Source: Diphasiastrum complanatum
Lineage: Eukaryota > Streptophyta > Lycopodiopsida > Lycopodiales > Lycopodiaceae
Direction of reading: 5' to 3'
Assembly (NCBI GenBank): GCA_029204225.1
Contig: CM055102.1
Span: 62,417,168-62,481,167, forward strand
Length of the DNA stretch: 64,000 bases
Part shown: one piece after another, positions 11,972 to 22,233 of the stretch
Position numbering within the stretch: position 1 is the stretch's first letter
Layout of the letters: each line of letters opens with the position of its first letter
The notes under the pieces: generated by a model
What the model saw: the letters and a program-made list of their open reading frames with translations, nothing else
What the model was told of the DNA's origin: nothing
The model's database searches: none
Position numbers and translations under genes: made by a program

Positions 11972-13640
11972 GAATTAACTCTAGTTAACCCTGTTAACCA
12001 TGATTTGACAATGCATATACATTATGGTACATTGATTTTCTCATCTCAACCATCTATCGTATTCAATTTCAATATTTTTGGGTCTCTTCGAGCAGTGATG
12101 AGCTGGAAGGGCAGGCCTCATCAACCAATAGCATTTTCACATGCTGCCCAACGAAACAACGATATATTTAGAAAGTTTTTATTTTATTTATATTTGGAAA
12201 ATTCTATGTTACGTAGAACCCCGATTTCAAGGTTTCAATTGGTCCACATGACAACGAAACTAAAAAAAAAAAAAATAACATCTTTTTCAAAGGCCCTCTT
12301 CAGGTTCTAAGATTCTCTAATGTAGCCTATATTATTAACATCTTATTTTTGCATTATAGTAGTCAAACATCATGCAAGTGCTCCTATGTCCAATTATAGG
12401 TCTGGGCCCTCATATGATTACTAATTACTTTACAGGCCAAGCCCGGAATGATGAGGCATAACCAATAACCACATACACTAGAGTGACCGGCTACCCCACT
12501 CTGTTATGGTGGCTTGAAGAGATTAGGTGCGAAATAAGAAATAGAGCTCCAACATAGATAACTTTAACAGGAACTTTACCAAACTACAACATCAACAATG
12601 ACTTAGATTGAATGGAGGAATATCTGATAGGTGTCAAAGACAACCATGAAGGGAGCGAAACAATGAGGCGTCTATGATAACCATGCTTCCTTTGAGATTA
12701 GACATTTTGAATTGAGTGAGTGTCAATTGTGATGGGGACAAGGTAGAAGGAAGAATGAGAACGGAAAAGAGAGCAGGAATATTGTGGAACAGCTCTCCCG
12801 TTCTAATTGGCTGCTAGTTCCAAACCAGTCTAATAGATAGCTTATGCAAAAGATAATCATAGCTTTATGTGTTCTAATTGCCCAAAAGGATCTTAGAAAT
12901 TAATTCATACTCTAAAACAAGAGTACAGCCCACCGAAGAGATTAGAGATGGTTTGTGTGTGGTAGTACTAAAATCAAATTCAATGTGAAGTATAGTTTTG
13001 GAACAAATGGAAGAGCAGTATGATATTGCGAGTTTCTCAGGCGTCAAAGACAGCCATCATCTGATCAAAAATTGAGGAGTCGTAGACGTCCATGTTCTGA
13101 TTAGAGGGAGTATACAAGCGCGATCAAACAACAATGAAAGTACATTCAATCACAACAAGCATTCATCTACATTGTACACAGATAAAAATGTGCTGCTGCT
13201 ATATTACATTGAAGCACAATACAAATCGCAATCACAACCAAAATTGATGGCGTAATTGGGAGGCTCAAATAATACGTCTCATGGACAGAGCAACCGCTAA
13301 TCTGTGCTTGGATGATCTATTTATAGATTTCATCATTGTATTAATTACATTGAATGTTTGTCACCTAATTGGAAAAGCCATTGTACTTGGAAGTATATGG
13401 CTTCTGTAACAACTGTACATAGTGTATACGGTCAACAAATTAGGATCGTTGACGCGGATGAGGATGTCGCAAACTGTCACTTCACATGGTGTGTCATGAA
13501 ATAACGTGGGAATGAACCTTGTTCATTTTAGATGACGTTCGGCATTTTTCTCTCTCTTCGGGTTTTTGCGAAAAAGCCGAAGGTGTCCTGACGAAATTCA
13601 ATTTTATGAATTTCAGGTTTGTACATAATCTCGTGATCCA
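11972..13640. other. AT-rich intergenic stretch
   Basis: No convincing gene. There is an imperfect internal repetition: 12640-12700 and 13040-13110 share GTCAAAGACA(A/G)CCAT followed by a loosely similar GTC...CATG stretch. A run of 14 A lies at 12261. Short reading frames here lack recognisable features. Confidence 0.5.
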
Positions 13641-13720
13641 GACCTAAAATTATCTAAGGAGCAATGCCCTCAAACCAATGGGGAGAAGGTCGGAATGAAG
13701 GGATATCCATGCGGCCTCTT

Positions 13721-14413
13721 TCACCAACAGGCGTCTGCACATGAGTTCGAATGACCTATTCTGGTAGGGGCAGAGGCAGCAGAGCCGGGGGCCGCCATTG
13801 CTAGAGTGGATGGAACAGCATCTTTGCGAGGGGAGGAAGGAGAGGAGGCCGAAGAGGACTCCATGAGGAGCTTCAACCACATGGTTGTGGGAAAACGGCG
13901 AGGCACGGAGAGGAGCATAAATTTGAGACAGATCGGCGGGCCAGAGGAGGAAACACTAGAGGAAGGAGGCAATGGCGCATAAACAACAATGAAATTTGCA
14001 AGACAAGCAAAGGCAGGAGGATTGGACGAACATGCAAGAGGGAAAGCAAAAAGTGAAGGAGAGGAAAAAGAAAGTGACGAGTTAGAAGAAGAGGATGAAA
14101 GAAGTGACATCCCATGTGGGGAGAAGGGAGTAGACCGGCATGTGTGAAGAGTCGGAGGAGAGATTCGAAGGAGATAGCTCGTGTGTGCCGTCATCTCCCC
14201 ATCTTTCATAACAATACCCTGAAAACCACAATCGATCAAGGACATAACAATGTGGCAAATACCACAACCGATCGGGGACTTGTACTTCGCATAATCAACA
14301 AAAAAAATAAGTGGGTGCAATAGCAATTCATGGATTTCGCATTTTTTGAGACATTGGGTAGCCAGCATAGCAAGAGCAGTGCTTCCAAAAACTTTTTTTT
14401 TTTTAATTACCAC
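13721..14413 (-). CDS. Uncharacterised open reading frame, 230 codons
   Basis: A long uninterrupted frame. Its first 95 residues look varied (DYAKYKSPIGCGICHIV, a cluster of cysteines), while residues from about 105 onward are serine/proline/alanine-rich with little pattern. The opposite strand of the same DNA reads as a glutamate/glycine-rich stretch, so the openness may just reflect the purine-rich base composition at 13770-14140. The annotated start lies next to a run of A/T (14393-14405), and I see no splice sites that would link it to neighbours. Treat as doubtful. Confidence 0.2.
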   Translation of the reverse strand: MVIKKKKVFGSTALAMLATQCLKKCEIHELLLHPLIFFVDYAKYKSPIGCGICHIVMSLIDCGFQGIVMKDGEMTAHTSYLLRISPPTLHTCRSTPFSPHGMSLLSSSSSNSSLSFSSPSLFAFPLACSSNPPAFACLANFIVVYAPLPPSSSVSSSGPPICLKFMLLSVPRRFPTTMWLKLLMESSSASSPSSPRKDAVPSTLAMAAPGSAASAPTRIGHSNSCADACW

Positions 14414-14958
14414 AAAACCTATTAATGTTTTTTTTGTAGGCTTTATTGCAACTCATGGGCCAAAAGCATGCTGATTCTATAAGGAGAAGGCTCAAAGACA
14501 ATTCTTTCAAATAGGCTCAAATTTTTAGACAGAGATTTACAAGGCATTTATACTCTTTCATTAGGACTTTAATTGATTCACACTTTGGGTCAATGTTTGG
14601 GAAAGCTGACAAAATATGGGAGTGGAGTTGCCGACCTCTTTTTCCAAAAACTGACTTTGTATAAAACTTACAATAAGTTGACTTTTGAAAAATTGACAAC
14701 TTTTTTAAACACGCGAAATTTTTGGTTTGTTATTTTCAAATGAAAGAAATTTATCTATGGTAACGTAGGTAGATCCATATGAAGCTTACGTTTACATAGC
14801 TTTATTAAGTCAATAATATTGATTATTAATGGTAATTAGTAATATTTCAGATATTTCAGGAGAATATTAAAATAGACTTAGCAAAAATAATTGCTCAAGG
14901 ACTGATTTGGTTGGCTCAAAAATCAGTTAAAAATCTAGTACGATGTGAAGAAACAAAT
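14414..14958. other. Non-coding spacer
   Basis: AT-rich sequence with nothing recognisable; it ends where the second copia LTR starts. Confidence 0.5.
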
Positions 14959-15785
14959 TGTTTCTGGCCACAAAGCTATGATAGCTTTAGAGCTCAAGGC
15001 AGAAGAGAAACAAGGGAGCTACGTGGTCGCGAACAAAAAGCTTCAAGGATTGAAGACATGAAGGCGACAGTCAAACGAACACGAACACAAAGATAAAAGG
15101 TTCGTGGACTCAAGGAGACCTCATGATAAAGCCAAAGGCACAGAAGACATGAAGATCCAAGTGACGGCGGATCTCCACGCGTGAAAGGACAGATGAGATC
15201 GCGGAAGTACCAGGAGGACGTCATCCTCCGGAGACTGACATGATTTCGTTAGGACGTGCCTAATCAACCGTTCTTGTAATCTCCTGATTTGCTAATCATG
15301 TCCTCCTCTCTACATACATGTAGATCCTGATTATTAATAATGCAGTTGTAGTAGATTGGCAACATACCAATGTAAGCTGAGAATTGTGTAGCCAACAAGT
15401 TAAGGTTCAAGAAGTCTGCTAGTAAGCGCGACAAGTTTTGATTCGCAAAAGACAAAGTTTCTTTTTGCGCCGATGCGTTGTGTGGTCTGTCACAACAGCG
15501 CTTAAGAAATTCTTTAATAATGCAGTAGATGTTTTATGCAGAAGAGTTTCTTGTCTTGAGAACATGGTCGAATGCTTAATTGTTTGATAGTTGTATGTTT
15601 GTAATCAATTGGTTTCAATCTTATTCCGCACACTGGTTTTACCTTGTCGAATGCATAAGTAAATTCTATGTAGGTCAACAGTGTTTGTCCTCACTTTGGA
15701 GGATTGTAAATCTTGTCATAGAGTGTAGTAGACCCGAGGGCAGAATCGAATTCCATCTGGGTTTGTTTCTGTGAGAATCTCAACA
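14959..15785 (+). repeat. Copia LTR, copy 2 (827 bp)
   Basis: Second copy of the 9495-10378 LTR, with the same ends (TGTTTCTGGCC to TCTCAACA) and high similarity throughout, except for a much shorter AACACG array. It is followed at once by a primer-binding site, GGTATCAGAG (15789-15798), as in a 5' LTR. After about 32 bp of leader the copia sequence stops and a different LTR family takes over, so the rest of the element is missing here. Confidence 0.85.
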
Positions 15786-15927
15786 GCGGGTATCAGAGGA
15801 TGAAACAATTTGTGTGAGGCTTCTAAAGTTTGATTGGATGCTTCTACTTTCTTGGGTGGTTTCTCCATAGTGTGTTATCCATTGTGTTTGTGAAGTAGGA
15901 TCTATTCCCTTATAGTGGTATCAGAGC
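15786..15927 (+). repeat. Chimeric junction: copia leader joined to the end of a second LTR family, with two primer-binding sites
   Basis: 15789-15798 is the copia primer-binding site. From about 15818 to 15912 the sequence matches the last 115 bp of the LTR at 39719-40163 (TTGGGTGGTTTCTCCATAGTG is shared). A second primer-binding site, TGGTATCAGAGC, follows at 15916-15927. Two LTR-retrotransposon starts are thus fused within 140 bp. Confidence 0.8.
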
Positions 15928-17680
15928 AAGGCTTACAAGCTTGGAGAGGTGGTGCTTTTCATTGGAACTTGGTGGAGATCAACTAGTATTCTCATCCAAG
16001 GAGAGGAGCAAGGTTGCAAGTTGGTGGATCTTCCCAATTTCAATTTGCATGATCCATATCTCTCTCAAATTCATTGGTGGTTTATGGAGAATTGTGCTAG
16101 GAAATCAATTTTGGTTGTCTTTTTGGAGTCTTGGCATGTGTAACTCAAAACTAGTTATGGATCTGAAATTTCCAGCAAGTTTATTCACTTGAAAGTAGTT
16201 AAAATTCAGGTTGCATGTTGGATCTTTCCATGCTTTTGGATTCTAGGCTATTTTGTGGCCAAATTTGGCTTGTTTTCCATGATTTTGGCACAAAAATGAT
16301 AGTAGGATTCAAAATCTAGCAAGTTCAGATCAATAGAATGGTTATAATTCTGTAATTAGGACTGCATGTGTTAGAGAAAAACATTCTTGCCATAAATTTC
16401 CAGTATGTCATGGTGAAAAAACCTAGAAAGGGCCAGAATCCATGATTTTTGCTTGTTTTTTCATGAAATTGGGTGATAGGAGGTTGTAGAACACCTATTG
16501 AAGCTGGGAAAATATGAATCATAGTCTTTTGAAGCTGTCCTAGAAGTTAGAGCCAAGAATTCCAGCAATTGGGTTTGTAGGAAGTCAAAAATTGGCAAAA
16601 ATTGATCAATTTTGGTGAATTTTGGGGGGTGAATTTTCCTAAATACATGGGGGGCTCATTCTAGATTTTTTACAACATGATTTGTATTTCTTTTTACCTT
16701 CCCAGCAAGCTATCAGACCTATAAATTGATGGGTAGAGGCTTATGTTTCAGTTCCATCAAGTTTGTGGCAATTTTGACTTCTAGGTATCAAGAATTAATG
16801 GTTCTCAGCCCATACTGCTTCATAGGATCTGTATGAAGGCTTCATGGAGCTCTTAGAGACCATTTAAGACTATTTGGATCATCACTTTTAGGCTTGGTTG
16901 AGTGTTTGCACATTTTTAGGCAGATTGGGCTTCAAAAAGTGCGTCCTCCTATAGGTTTTTTGGCTGTTCTGATCTCACACATGTGAATCCTAGGTGGTAG
17001 GCTAACATGGCAAGAGTCACTAGGTCTCCCTCAGTACTGAGCTTTACAACACCCAATTTGGTATTCTATAGCCAAAGTTATGATCATCTGAAGTTTTGCA
17101 ATTTTGTGAGCAAAATTGGTAGAATTTTGAATTGTTCTGATTGCATGCATGTCAATTTTCGATTTTGTGGTATTGTGCTTGCATGGAGTGTCTTCATGTT
17201 AATTCTCAAAGTGATTCTGACATGCATAAGTGGTTTAGATCTATTTTGAGTGATTATACGCATGTGCTCTGACTGATAGATACAAAAATGAGTTTTATAG
17301 TTGACAATTTCCGTAGAACTTGTTTTTACGTAAAATTTCGTAAAGGTAAAAAATCAGTTTAATGTCGCATGCATGAGGGACATTAATGTAGTAGGGTTAA
17401 GAATCGAATAGTGAATCGAATTTTTGATTTCGATTGCTTAATAACTGACAGTGATTTTTTACGATTTTTTACAAAACGTAAAAAAATTTTAAAAAAATTA
17501 GTGTGCGAAAACTCAAAATTCTTAGTTTTTTTCAGTTTCTTGAATTATCTATGAAATTGACTAAAAATAGTGATTTGACCATATTGGAGTCAATTTCAGT
17601 CAATTTTTTGGTCAACTGTACTTCACTATGAGTTAATTAGATATTAACTAAATTTAGTAATTTCCAGGATAGATATATCG
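15928..17680 (+). repeat. Long non-coding leader containing repeat region A
   Basis: It follows the primer-binding site at 15916 and has no sustained reading frame. From about 16570 to 17450 it matches, in inverted orientation, 41345-40640 (for example GCTTTACAACACCCAATTTG and GATTTCGATTG are shared). In both places the region lies a few hundred bases after an LTR and tRNA-Met primer-binding site, so it is most simply the untranslated leader of a retroelement family. Inside LAX intron 6 the same sequence runs directly into an H3-like exon. Confidence 0.65.
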
Positions 17681-17771
17681 AAATGGCCGAAGAAACATTT
17701 GATTCAGAGCTCAAGACGATGCGGGGTCTCTTGGCAGGGATAACTCTAGGAGGAAGAGAAGCAGTTGGCCT

Positions 17772-18266
17772 TCAAGATCCAGCTTTCATGAAAACAGGTT
17801 GCTTCCTTTTCCTCCTAGAGGTAGTCGACAAGTTTGTCAGAGGCAGATCTCTGGAGGTGCTGGCATTATTCACATGCAGACCAGAATAACAGTCCCGAAG
17901 CCTTCTGAGAATGACGAAATCTTTTGGCATGATGGTGACGCGCTTACCATGCATGGCCAAAAGACAAGCATCCTCAAAAAACTGGGTCATAAAGTCTTCT
18001 GTAGCACCTTGTAAGGCCTGCATGGCTATCACAACAAAACGAACATCTAGCCCAAATGACAGAGTGACATTCCTGACAGATTTGCCGAAAGGAGCTCTAG
18101 GGATCAACAGTTCAATTGATCTCTGGAGTTTTCTAGTCTTCCTCAGTCAGACCTGCTTTCTGCCATGTCTACGGCCAGTGCCAGGGGAAACACGGGTATG
18201 GGATGGTTGTATAGTGGTTATGGCACGGGCAGCATATAACAATTCCAACAATTTATTTATTGACAT
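17772..18266 (-). pseudogene. Histone H3-like pseudogene with C-terminal extension (copy 1)
   Basis: An open frame of 165 codons from ATG 18266, interrupted once by TGA at 18149-18147. After the stop it reads as a complete diverged H3 fold: alphaN (LRKTRKLQRSIELLI, compare LREIRKYQKSTELLI), alpha1, loop 1 of canonical length (DVRF for DLRF), alpha2 (ALQGATEDF), FFEDACLLA, then the near-invariant KRVTIMPKD of loop 2 and alpha3 (RRLRD). Canonical H3 ends about four residues after this helix; here about 40 more residues follow (SGLHVNNAST..., ending RKRKQP and KAGS). The tail before the stop (SPGTGRRHGRKQV) is short and lacks the ARTKQTARKS sequence. The stop falls exactly where canonical H3 has alanine in TVALRE. 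Loop 1 lacks the insertion typical of plant CENH3, so a centromeric role is not supported. It is intronless, overlaps the start of the plus-strand gene that follows, and lies antisense to the upstream LTR/leader. Confidence 0.85.
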
Positions 18267-19784
18267 TAATCAGTTACTAACATTCATTATAAATTTTTAC
18301 AATATTACAAATGAGAATGTCAATAACAAGTTGATAGTTGTTCTCAAGTTAGATGAGTCTGAAATTATAAAAGGACAAAAAATGGAAAGAGTCAGTCTCA
18401 CGATCATGAATGGAGCACTTTTAAATTCAGAAGACTCAGAAGGCCTCAATTTCAGTGTTCAATTAGAAAATGATATATGGTGGTTGGCAGCATTTCAGGT
18501 ATAGCAGTTCCTTCACATAATCAATAGGGATAATCATTTTAATATGGATTTCATTTGGGAAATCTTCTCTGTGTTAATATTATGAGGCTAATCACGTTTT
18601 TGTATTCTCTTATAGGTGATGAAAGAAGACCATGACATTCTCTCATGGATATTTAATAGAACGTCATATCCTGCCACCATAAAAAATCACATGGAGGGAG
18701 TTCCACTCAATATTCCTGGAATTGAGGAGTACAGGAATATCAAGAGATCGAGAAGATCCTAATTGGAAACCTGTACTACCGATTCCTCTTCAGAATGTTC
18801 AGATCCGTACATTGCATACGGAGGTGCGTAATATAGAAAAAAATAATATATCTTCACATCTTGTTTGCATGAAATTCCGAGCCAGAGGTAGATGCGAAGG
18901 AAGCTATTTCCAGATTAGAGGATGTGTTGTCTAAAGCATGCTTACATAAAGGCCACATTAAAATAACAAAAGACGACAAGCTATCAGATAAAACAAGAAA
19001 TATTCCATGCAAGCTAAGCATTGGAGGATCCAAAGCTTGAAGATTTTTATCAAATTATTCTGGCAAACAGTCCAAGATTCAATACTTGGTTTGGAAAGAG
19101 ATTATTGCAACAACTCAAGATTTCAAAGAAGAAGGTTCTACTCATATATACAAGGTAGAAGTTTGGAAAAAAATAGACAGCATGGTAAAATACTTGAGAA
19201 AAGATACATTTTCAAAAACTGATGTACAACAAAAAACAACCAGTGAATTTGTGGATGCAGTTCGAAGTGCTTGGGGTGTTGATCATATAACACATTATAT
19301 GGTAAGATTTCGATGTTACACTACTATAGACAAATATGTGCAATTAAATTAGATACTTTTAGCATATGGTCATCGCAAGAAATGGAAAAATCTCATTGGC
19401 AAGCAAGAGCGGCATTTCATAAGAGTACACAACATGGCAAGACTAGCACAAAGAACAGCTATATACTGCAACGTTTCCAATGGTTCTACAGAAGAATCCA
19501 AATTCGTCATAATACAAAATCGACGGATTATAAAAAATTTCAAAAAACATGCAATTTTATACAAGCTAATAGGCAATAGACACACAATAAAATTTTGTAT
19601 ATTAAATGAAAATTTTTACAAAGTACAATTTAGCAGTTCCTACTCTGCTTCCGATACTTTCTCTAATGAAAGTTGCAACTTAGAATCATGCAACAATTTT
19701 TTTTCTTTCGTATGGATCCAACAACTCATAGTTTTCATGCTTACTCAGATCAACGTAAGCATCATACAATGCAAAATGAGATGA
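18220..19784 (+). pseudogene. Uncharacterised four-exon gene with two stop codons
   Basis: Exons 18220-18498, 18616-18823, 18886-19301 and 19353-19784 join in frame at every junction: phase 0, then phase 1 (split GAG codon), then phase 0. Donors are GTATAG, GTGCGT and GTAAGA; acceptors are TTATAG, GCCAG and AATTAG. Two codons are stops (TAA 18760, TGA 19038), so it is a young pseudogene or has been misread at those bases. Exon 1 contains DIWWLAAFQ. Exon 2 ends its clean part with the basic NIKRSRRS and then a serine/aspartate-rich stretch. Exon 3 has YLVWKEIIATTQDFKEEG and SEFVDAVRSAWGVDHI. Exon 4 has YGHRKKWKNLIGKQERHF and a lysine-rich end. No known domain is recognised. The true 3' end may be earlier than 19784, because the last 100 bases overlap an exon of the convergent gene. 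Confidence 0.5.
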
Positions 19785-21035
19785 TCTGAGCATGGAATTC
19801 ACTGGTCCATATCCTAAAATTTTAAGTACAATAGTTTTCTTTACAAAAATTATTCTATGCACCTTATTAAAATTATGTCCTCCAAGAAAATGAGACAGAG
19901 CCTTGATTGCCATAATCATTGTCTCACCATGTTGATGAAACTTTGAATGGGCAACACTAATCTCATTATTCTTGAAGAACTTCAGATAATGTCCCAGTGC
20001 ATGTTCTCTTGAAAATTCTTCTGCAAAAGATCTTTGCCCTCCTCGACGAATTGCAAAATCATCAAGTAAGTTGTTTCCTGAAATGAAAAAATCCGAAGTA
20101 AGCTCCAGTGTATAATCTAACATAACGAATCTACTAGTTCATAATAAGATACAAAACTCACACATTCAGCATTGTCTTTCTTGATTGTTCTGTCTCCATC
20201 AATATTATGTCCATCTCTTGATGTCAGTATAGTTGGTGAATAGACAGTTGTTTTCGGAAAACTAAGCTGACTTTGAATTTTGAGAAACTCCTCTTCAGAA
20301 GGTAGATCATCTTCTTTATTGCGCATTTCCTCCACAACCATTTTTAAGCAATCTTTCCTTGAGTAAAGCTCATCATTATGTACATCGTCAACACCAGGGA
20401 GAAGATCATCGACATCAAAGTCAATTATATTTGAAAATTCATCAAGCTCTTTGTTTAAAATGCAAAGAGTCTCAGCTTCAGTGAAATAAAAAAGATCCGA
20501 TATGTCCGATAATGTCAAAAAAGAATTATTATCTATATTATAAGTAGGCAATGTGATAAGACATTTATCAGAAGGAGAAAGAGTGTTGGAAGTTCTAGGG
20601 CCAATAAGCAATGCCCTATTTCGTGTAGGATCAAAATCTGTACAATTATCTAAACTAACGCTCGTATCAATAAAAGAAATTTCTATCTCTACAATCTTCA
20701 ACTTTTCAGACTCTGTACCACTGAAGCAGCTTCAGAAGTAGAAGGGCCAACTTCTGAATCATCCAAAATATTTAACAAAAGAGAAAAAACAAATGCAGAT
20801 TGAAAATCAACAAATCTACCTTCTTTTTATTGTGAATTGGGCACTCATCTATAGACTTGAAATCATTATGTAACTTGGTGAACATTCTGTCAAGCTTAGC
20901 TTTATAGATATGCTTGTCGAGTGCCACCAAGTCCTGATAATGAATCATGTCCTTATTCTGAGATCTGAATAAAAGAATACTGAGCAGAGACTTAAATCTG
21001 TGATAAATCTCAGAAAATACTTCCACAACAAGACC
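19686..21035 (-). CDS. Uncharacterised multi-exon gene, downstream exons
   Basis: Proposed exons: 21035-20820 (72 codons, acceptor CTGAG, donor GTAGAT), 20701 to about 20163 (acidic, 180 codons, with DFDVDDLLPGVDDVHNDEL and PSEEEFLKIQSQL), and 20077-19686 (acceptor TTTTCATTTCAG; contains HALGHYLKFFKNNEI and HQHGETMIMAIKALSHFLGG, ends ERKKIVA then stop). The first join is in frame using a TCTGAAAAG acceptor. The second cannot be joined without creating TGA or shifting frame, so either the gene is damaged or my boundary is wrong. No domain recognised. It is convergent with the 18.2-19.8 kb gene, overlapping by about 100 bp. The coiled-coil frame at 22.2-22.9 kb could be its upstream exon. Confidence 0.4.
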
Positions 21036-21482
21036 CTCAGTAATAGAAGAAAGAATAAAAAAAAAAGGAGAAAAAAAGAGATTTGAATTACTCTAAATTA
21101 TCACTAATACCAAATTCATGGAAAAAAAAAAAACAAACTAGAATCGAAATTAGACATTTTGAGCAAAAAATATAGATGTGAAATTTCCAATATCGCTCTT
21201 AGGAACAAAATGCAGGTGTCAGACAAGAACCTCAAGGCAATGTGCGCTCGAAAGAGAGATAAGAAAACAGGGTATTGGATCCGAGCGCGTGTACAAAGAT
21301 CAAAAAAAAAAATGAGATGTAAGGTGTTCTTGAATGCGATATCGGCCCAGACACTATCAGTTCCAGGTGCAAGTAAGTCAACGGAGCATAAACAGTGGAA
21401 AGGGCGCACTTGAAATCGATATTTGGATAAAAAATCAAAAATTTGCGTGAAACAAAAATGGCCTATTTATTAAAAAAATTCG

Positions 21483-21740
21483 CACATGTGGAAGAGTTCC
21501 AAAGCGACACGTGTCGATGCATGATTCGCCATTAATATTCCGCCATACAGACAATGATTGATCTGACATCTATCATGTGCAGAATGACACGTGTCAAAAT
21601 CTGATTCGTGCATGTGTACCGACCCACGTGACCTCATAATTGAGTCATCATTGTCAATACAGACAATACACATGGACTAGTTAGATGCCGACACATGTCA
21701 GCAGCCATGTTTTCACACGTGCAAAAATTTCCTATATATA
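21483..21740 (+). promoter_or_regulatory. G-box cluster with TATA box
   Basis: Within 260 bp there are two perfect 12-bp palindromes, CGACACGTGTCG (21505-21516) and TGACACGTGTCA (21585-21596), exactly 80 bp apart. Further ACGT/CANNTG cores occur at 21483 (CACATGTG), 21625 (CACGTG), 21690 (GACACATGTC) and 21716 (CACGTG). TATATATA follows at 21733-21740. CACGTG is the core bound by plant bZIP and bHLH factors and is part of ABA-responsive elements. No gene is evident immediately downstream on the plus strand, so it may be an LTR or orphan promoter. Confidence 0.5.
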
Positions 21741-22233
21741 CACCCTCAAAATTTTCATTTTTTTCGTAGAATTTTTGGTTTTCGCTCCCAATATCGCTCT
21801 TAAACGTGCTCTCTCTTTGCAAAATATTCCACCTTTTCAAAGTGCGCTTGAGATCGATACTGCTGTGATTCCAATATCGCTTTCGAGCGCAGATCTCGTT
21901 TTTTCACATATTCTCTATCTATCTTGCGCTCGAATCTGATATTCAGTTCTGGTATCAATTTCAAGCACCTTCTGATCGCAAATTTTTTTGTTTTCATTCC
22001 ATGCGCTTGGGTTCAAACTTTTTTTTTTCTGATTTACTTTTTTAATTCTAAGAATGATGGCTAGTCAACAACCAATTCTGATCTGCATTGCAAACATAAT
22101 GTTCATGAAAATGTCAGTATAAATTAGGACACTCATAGTATTCATAGCAATCAACAGAAGGTTGAAATGAATAATAACAAAACTAGTGATTATGAATGAA
22201 TAAAAAAATATTCAATATCAAATAAGCTATACC
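21741..22233. other. Non-coding, with internal repetition
   Basis: The phrase CCAATATCGCTCTTA occurs at 21188 and 21789, and GCGC(A)CTTGA(A/G)ATCGATA at 21406 and 21844, so the flanks of the G-box cluster are direct repeats about 440-600 bp apart. The two flanks could be ends of a small element. No gene seen. Confidence 0.45.

Noticed and set aside
17772-18107. Centromeric histone CENH3 as identity for the H3-like sequence
   Set aside because: Loop 1 has the same length as canonical H3, without the insertion usual in plant CENH3, and the tail is unlike CENH3. Left as a diverged H3.
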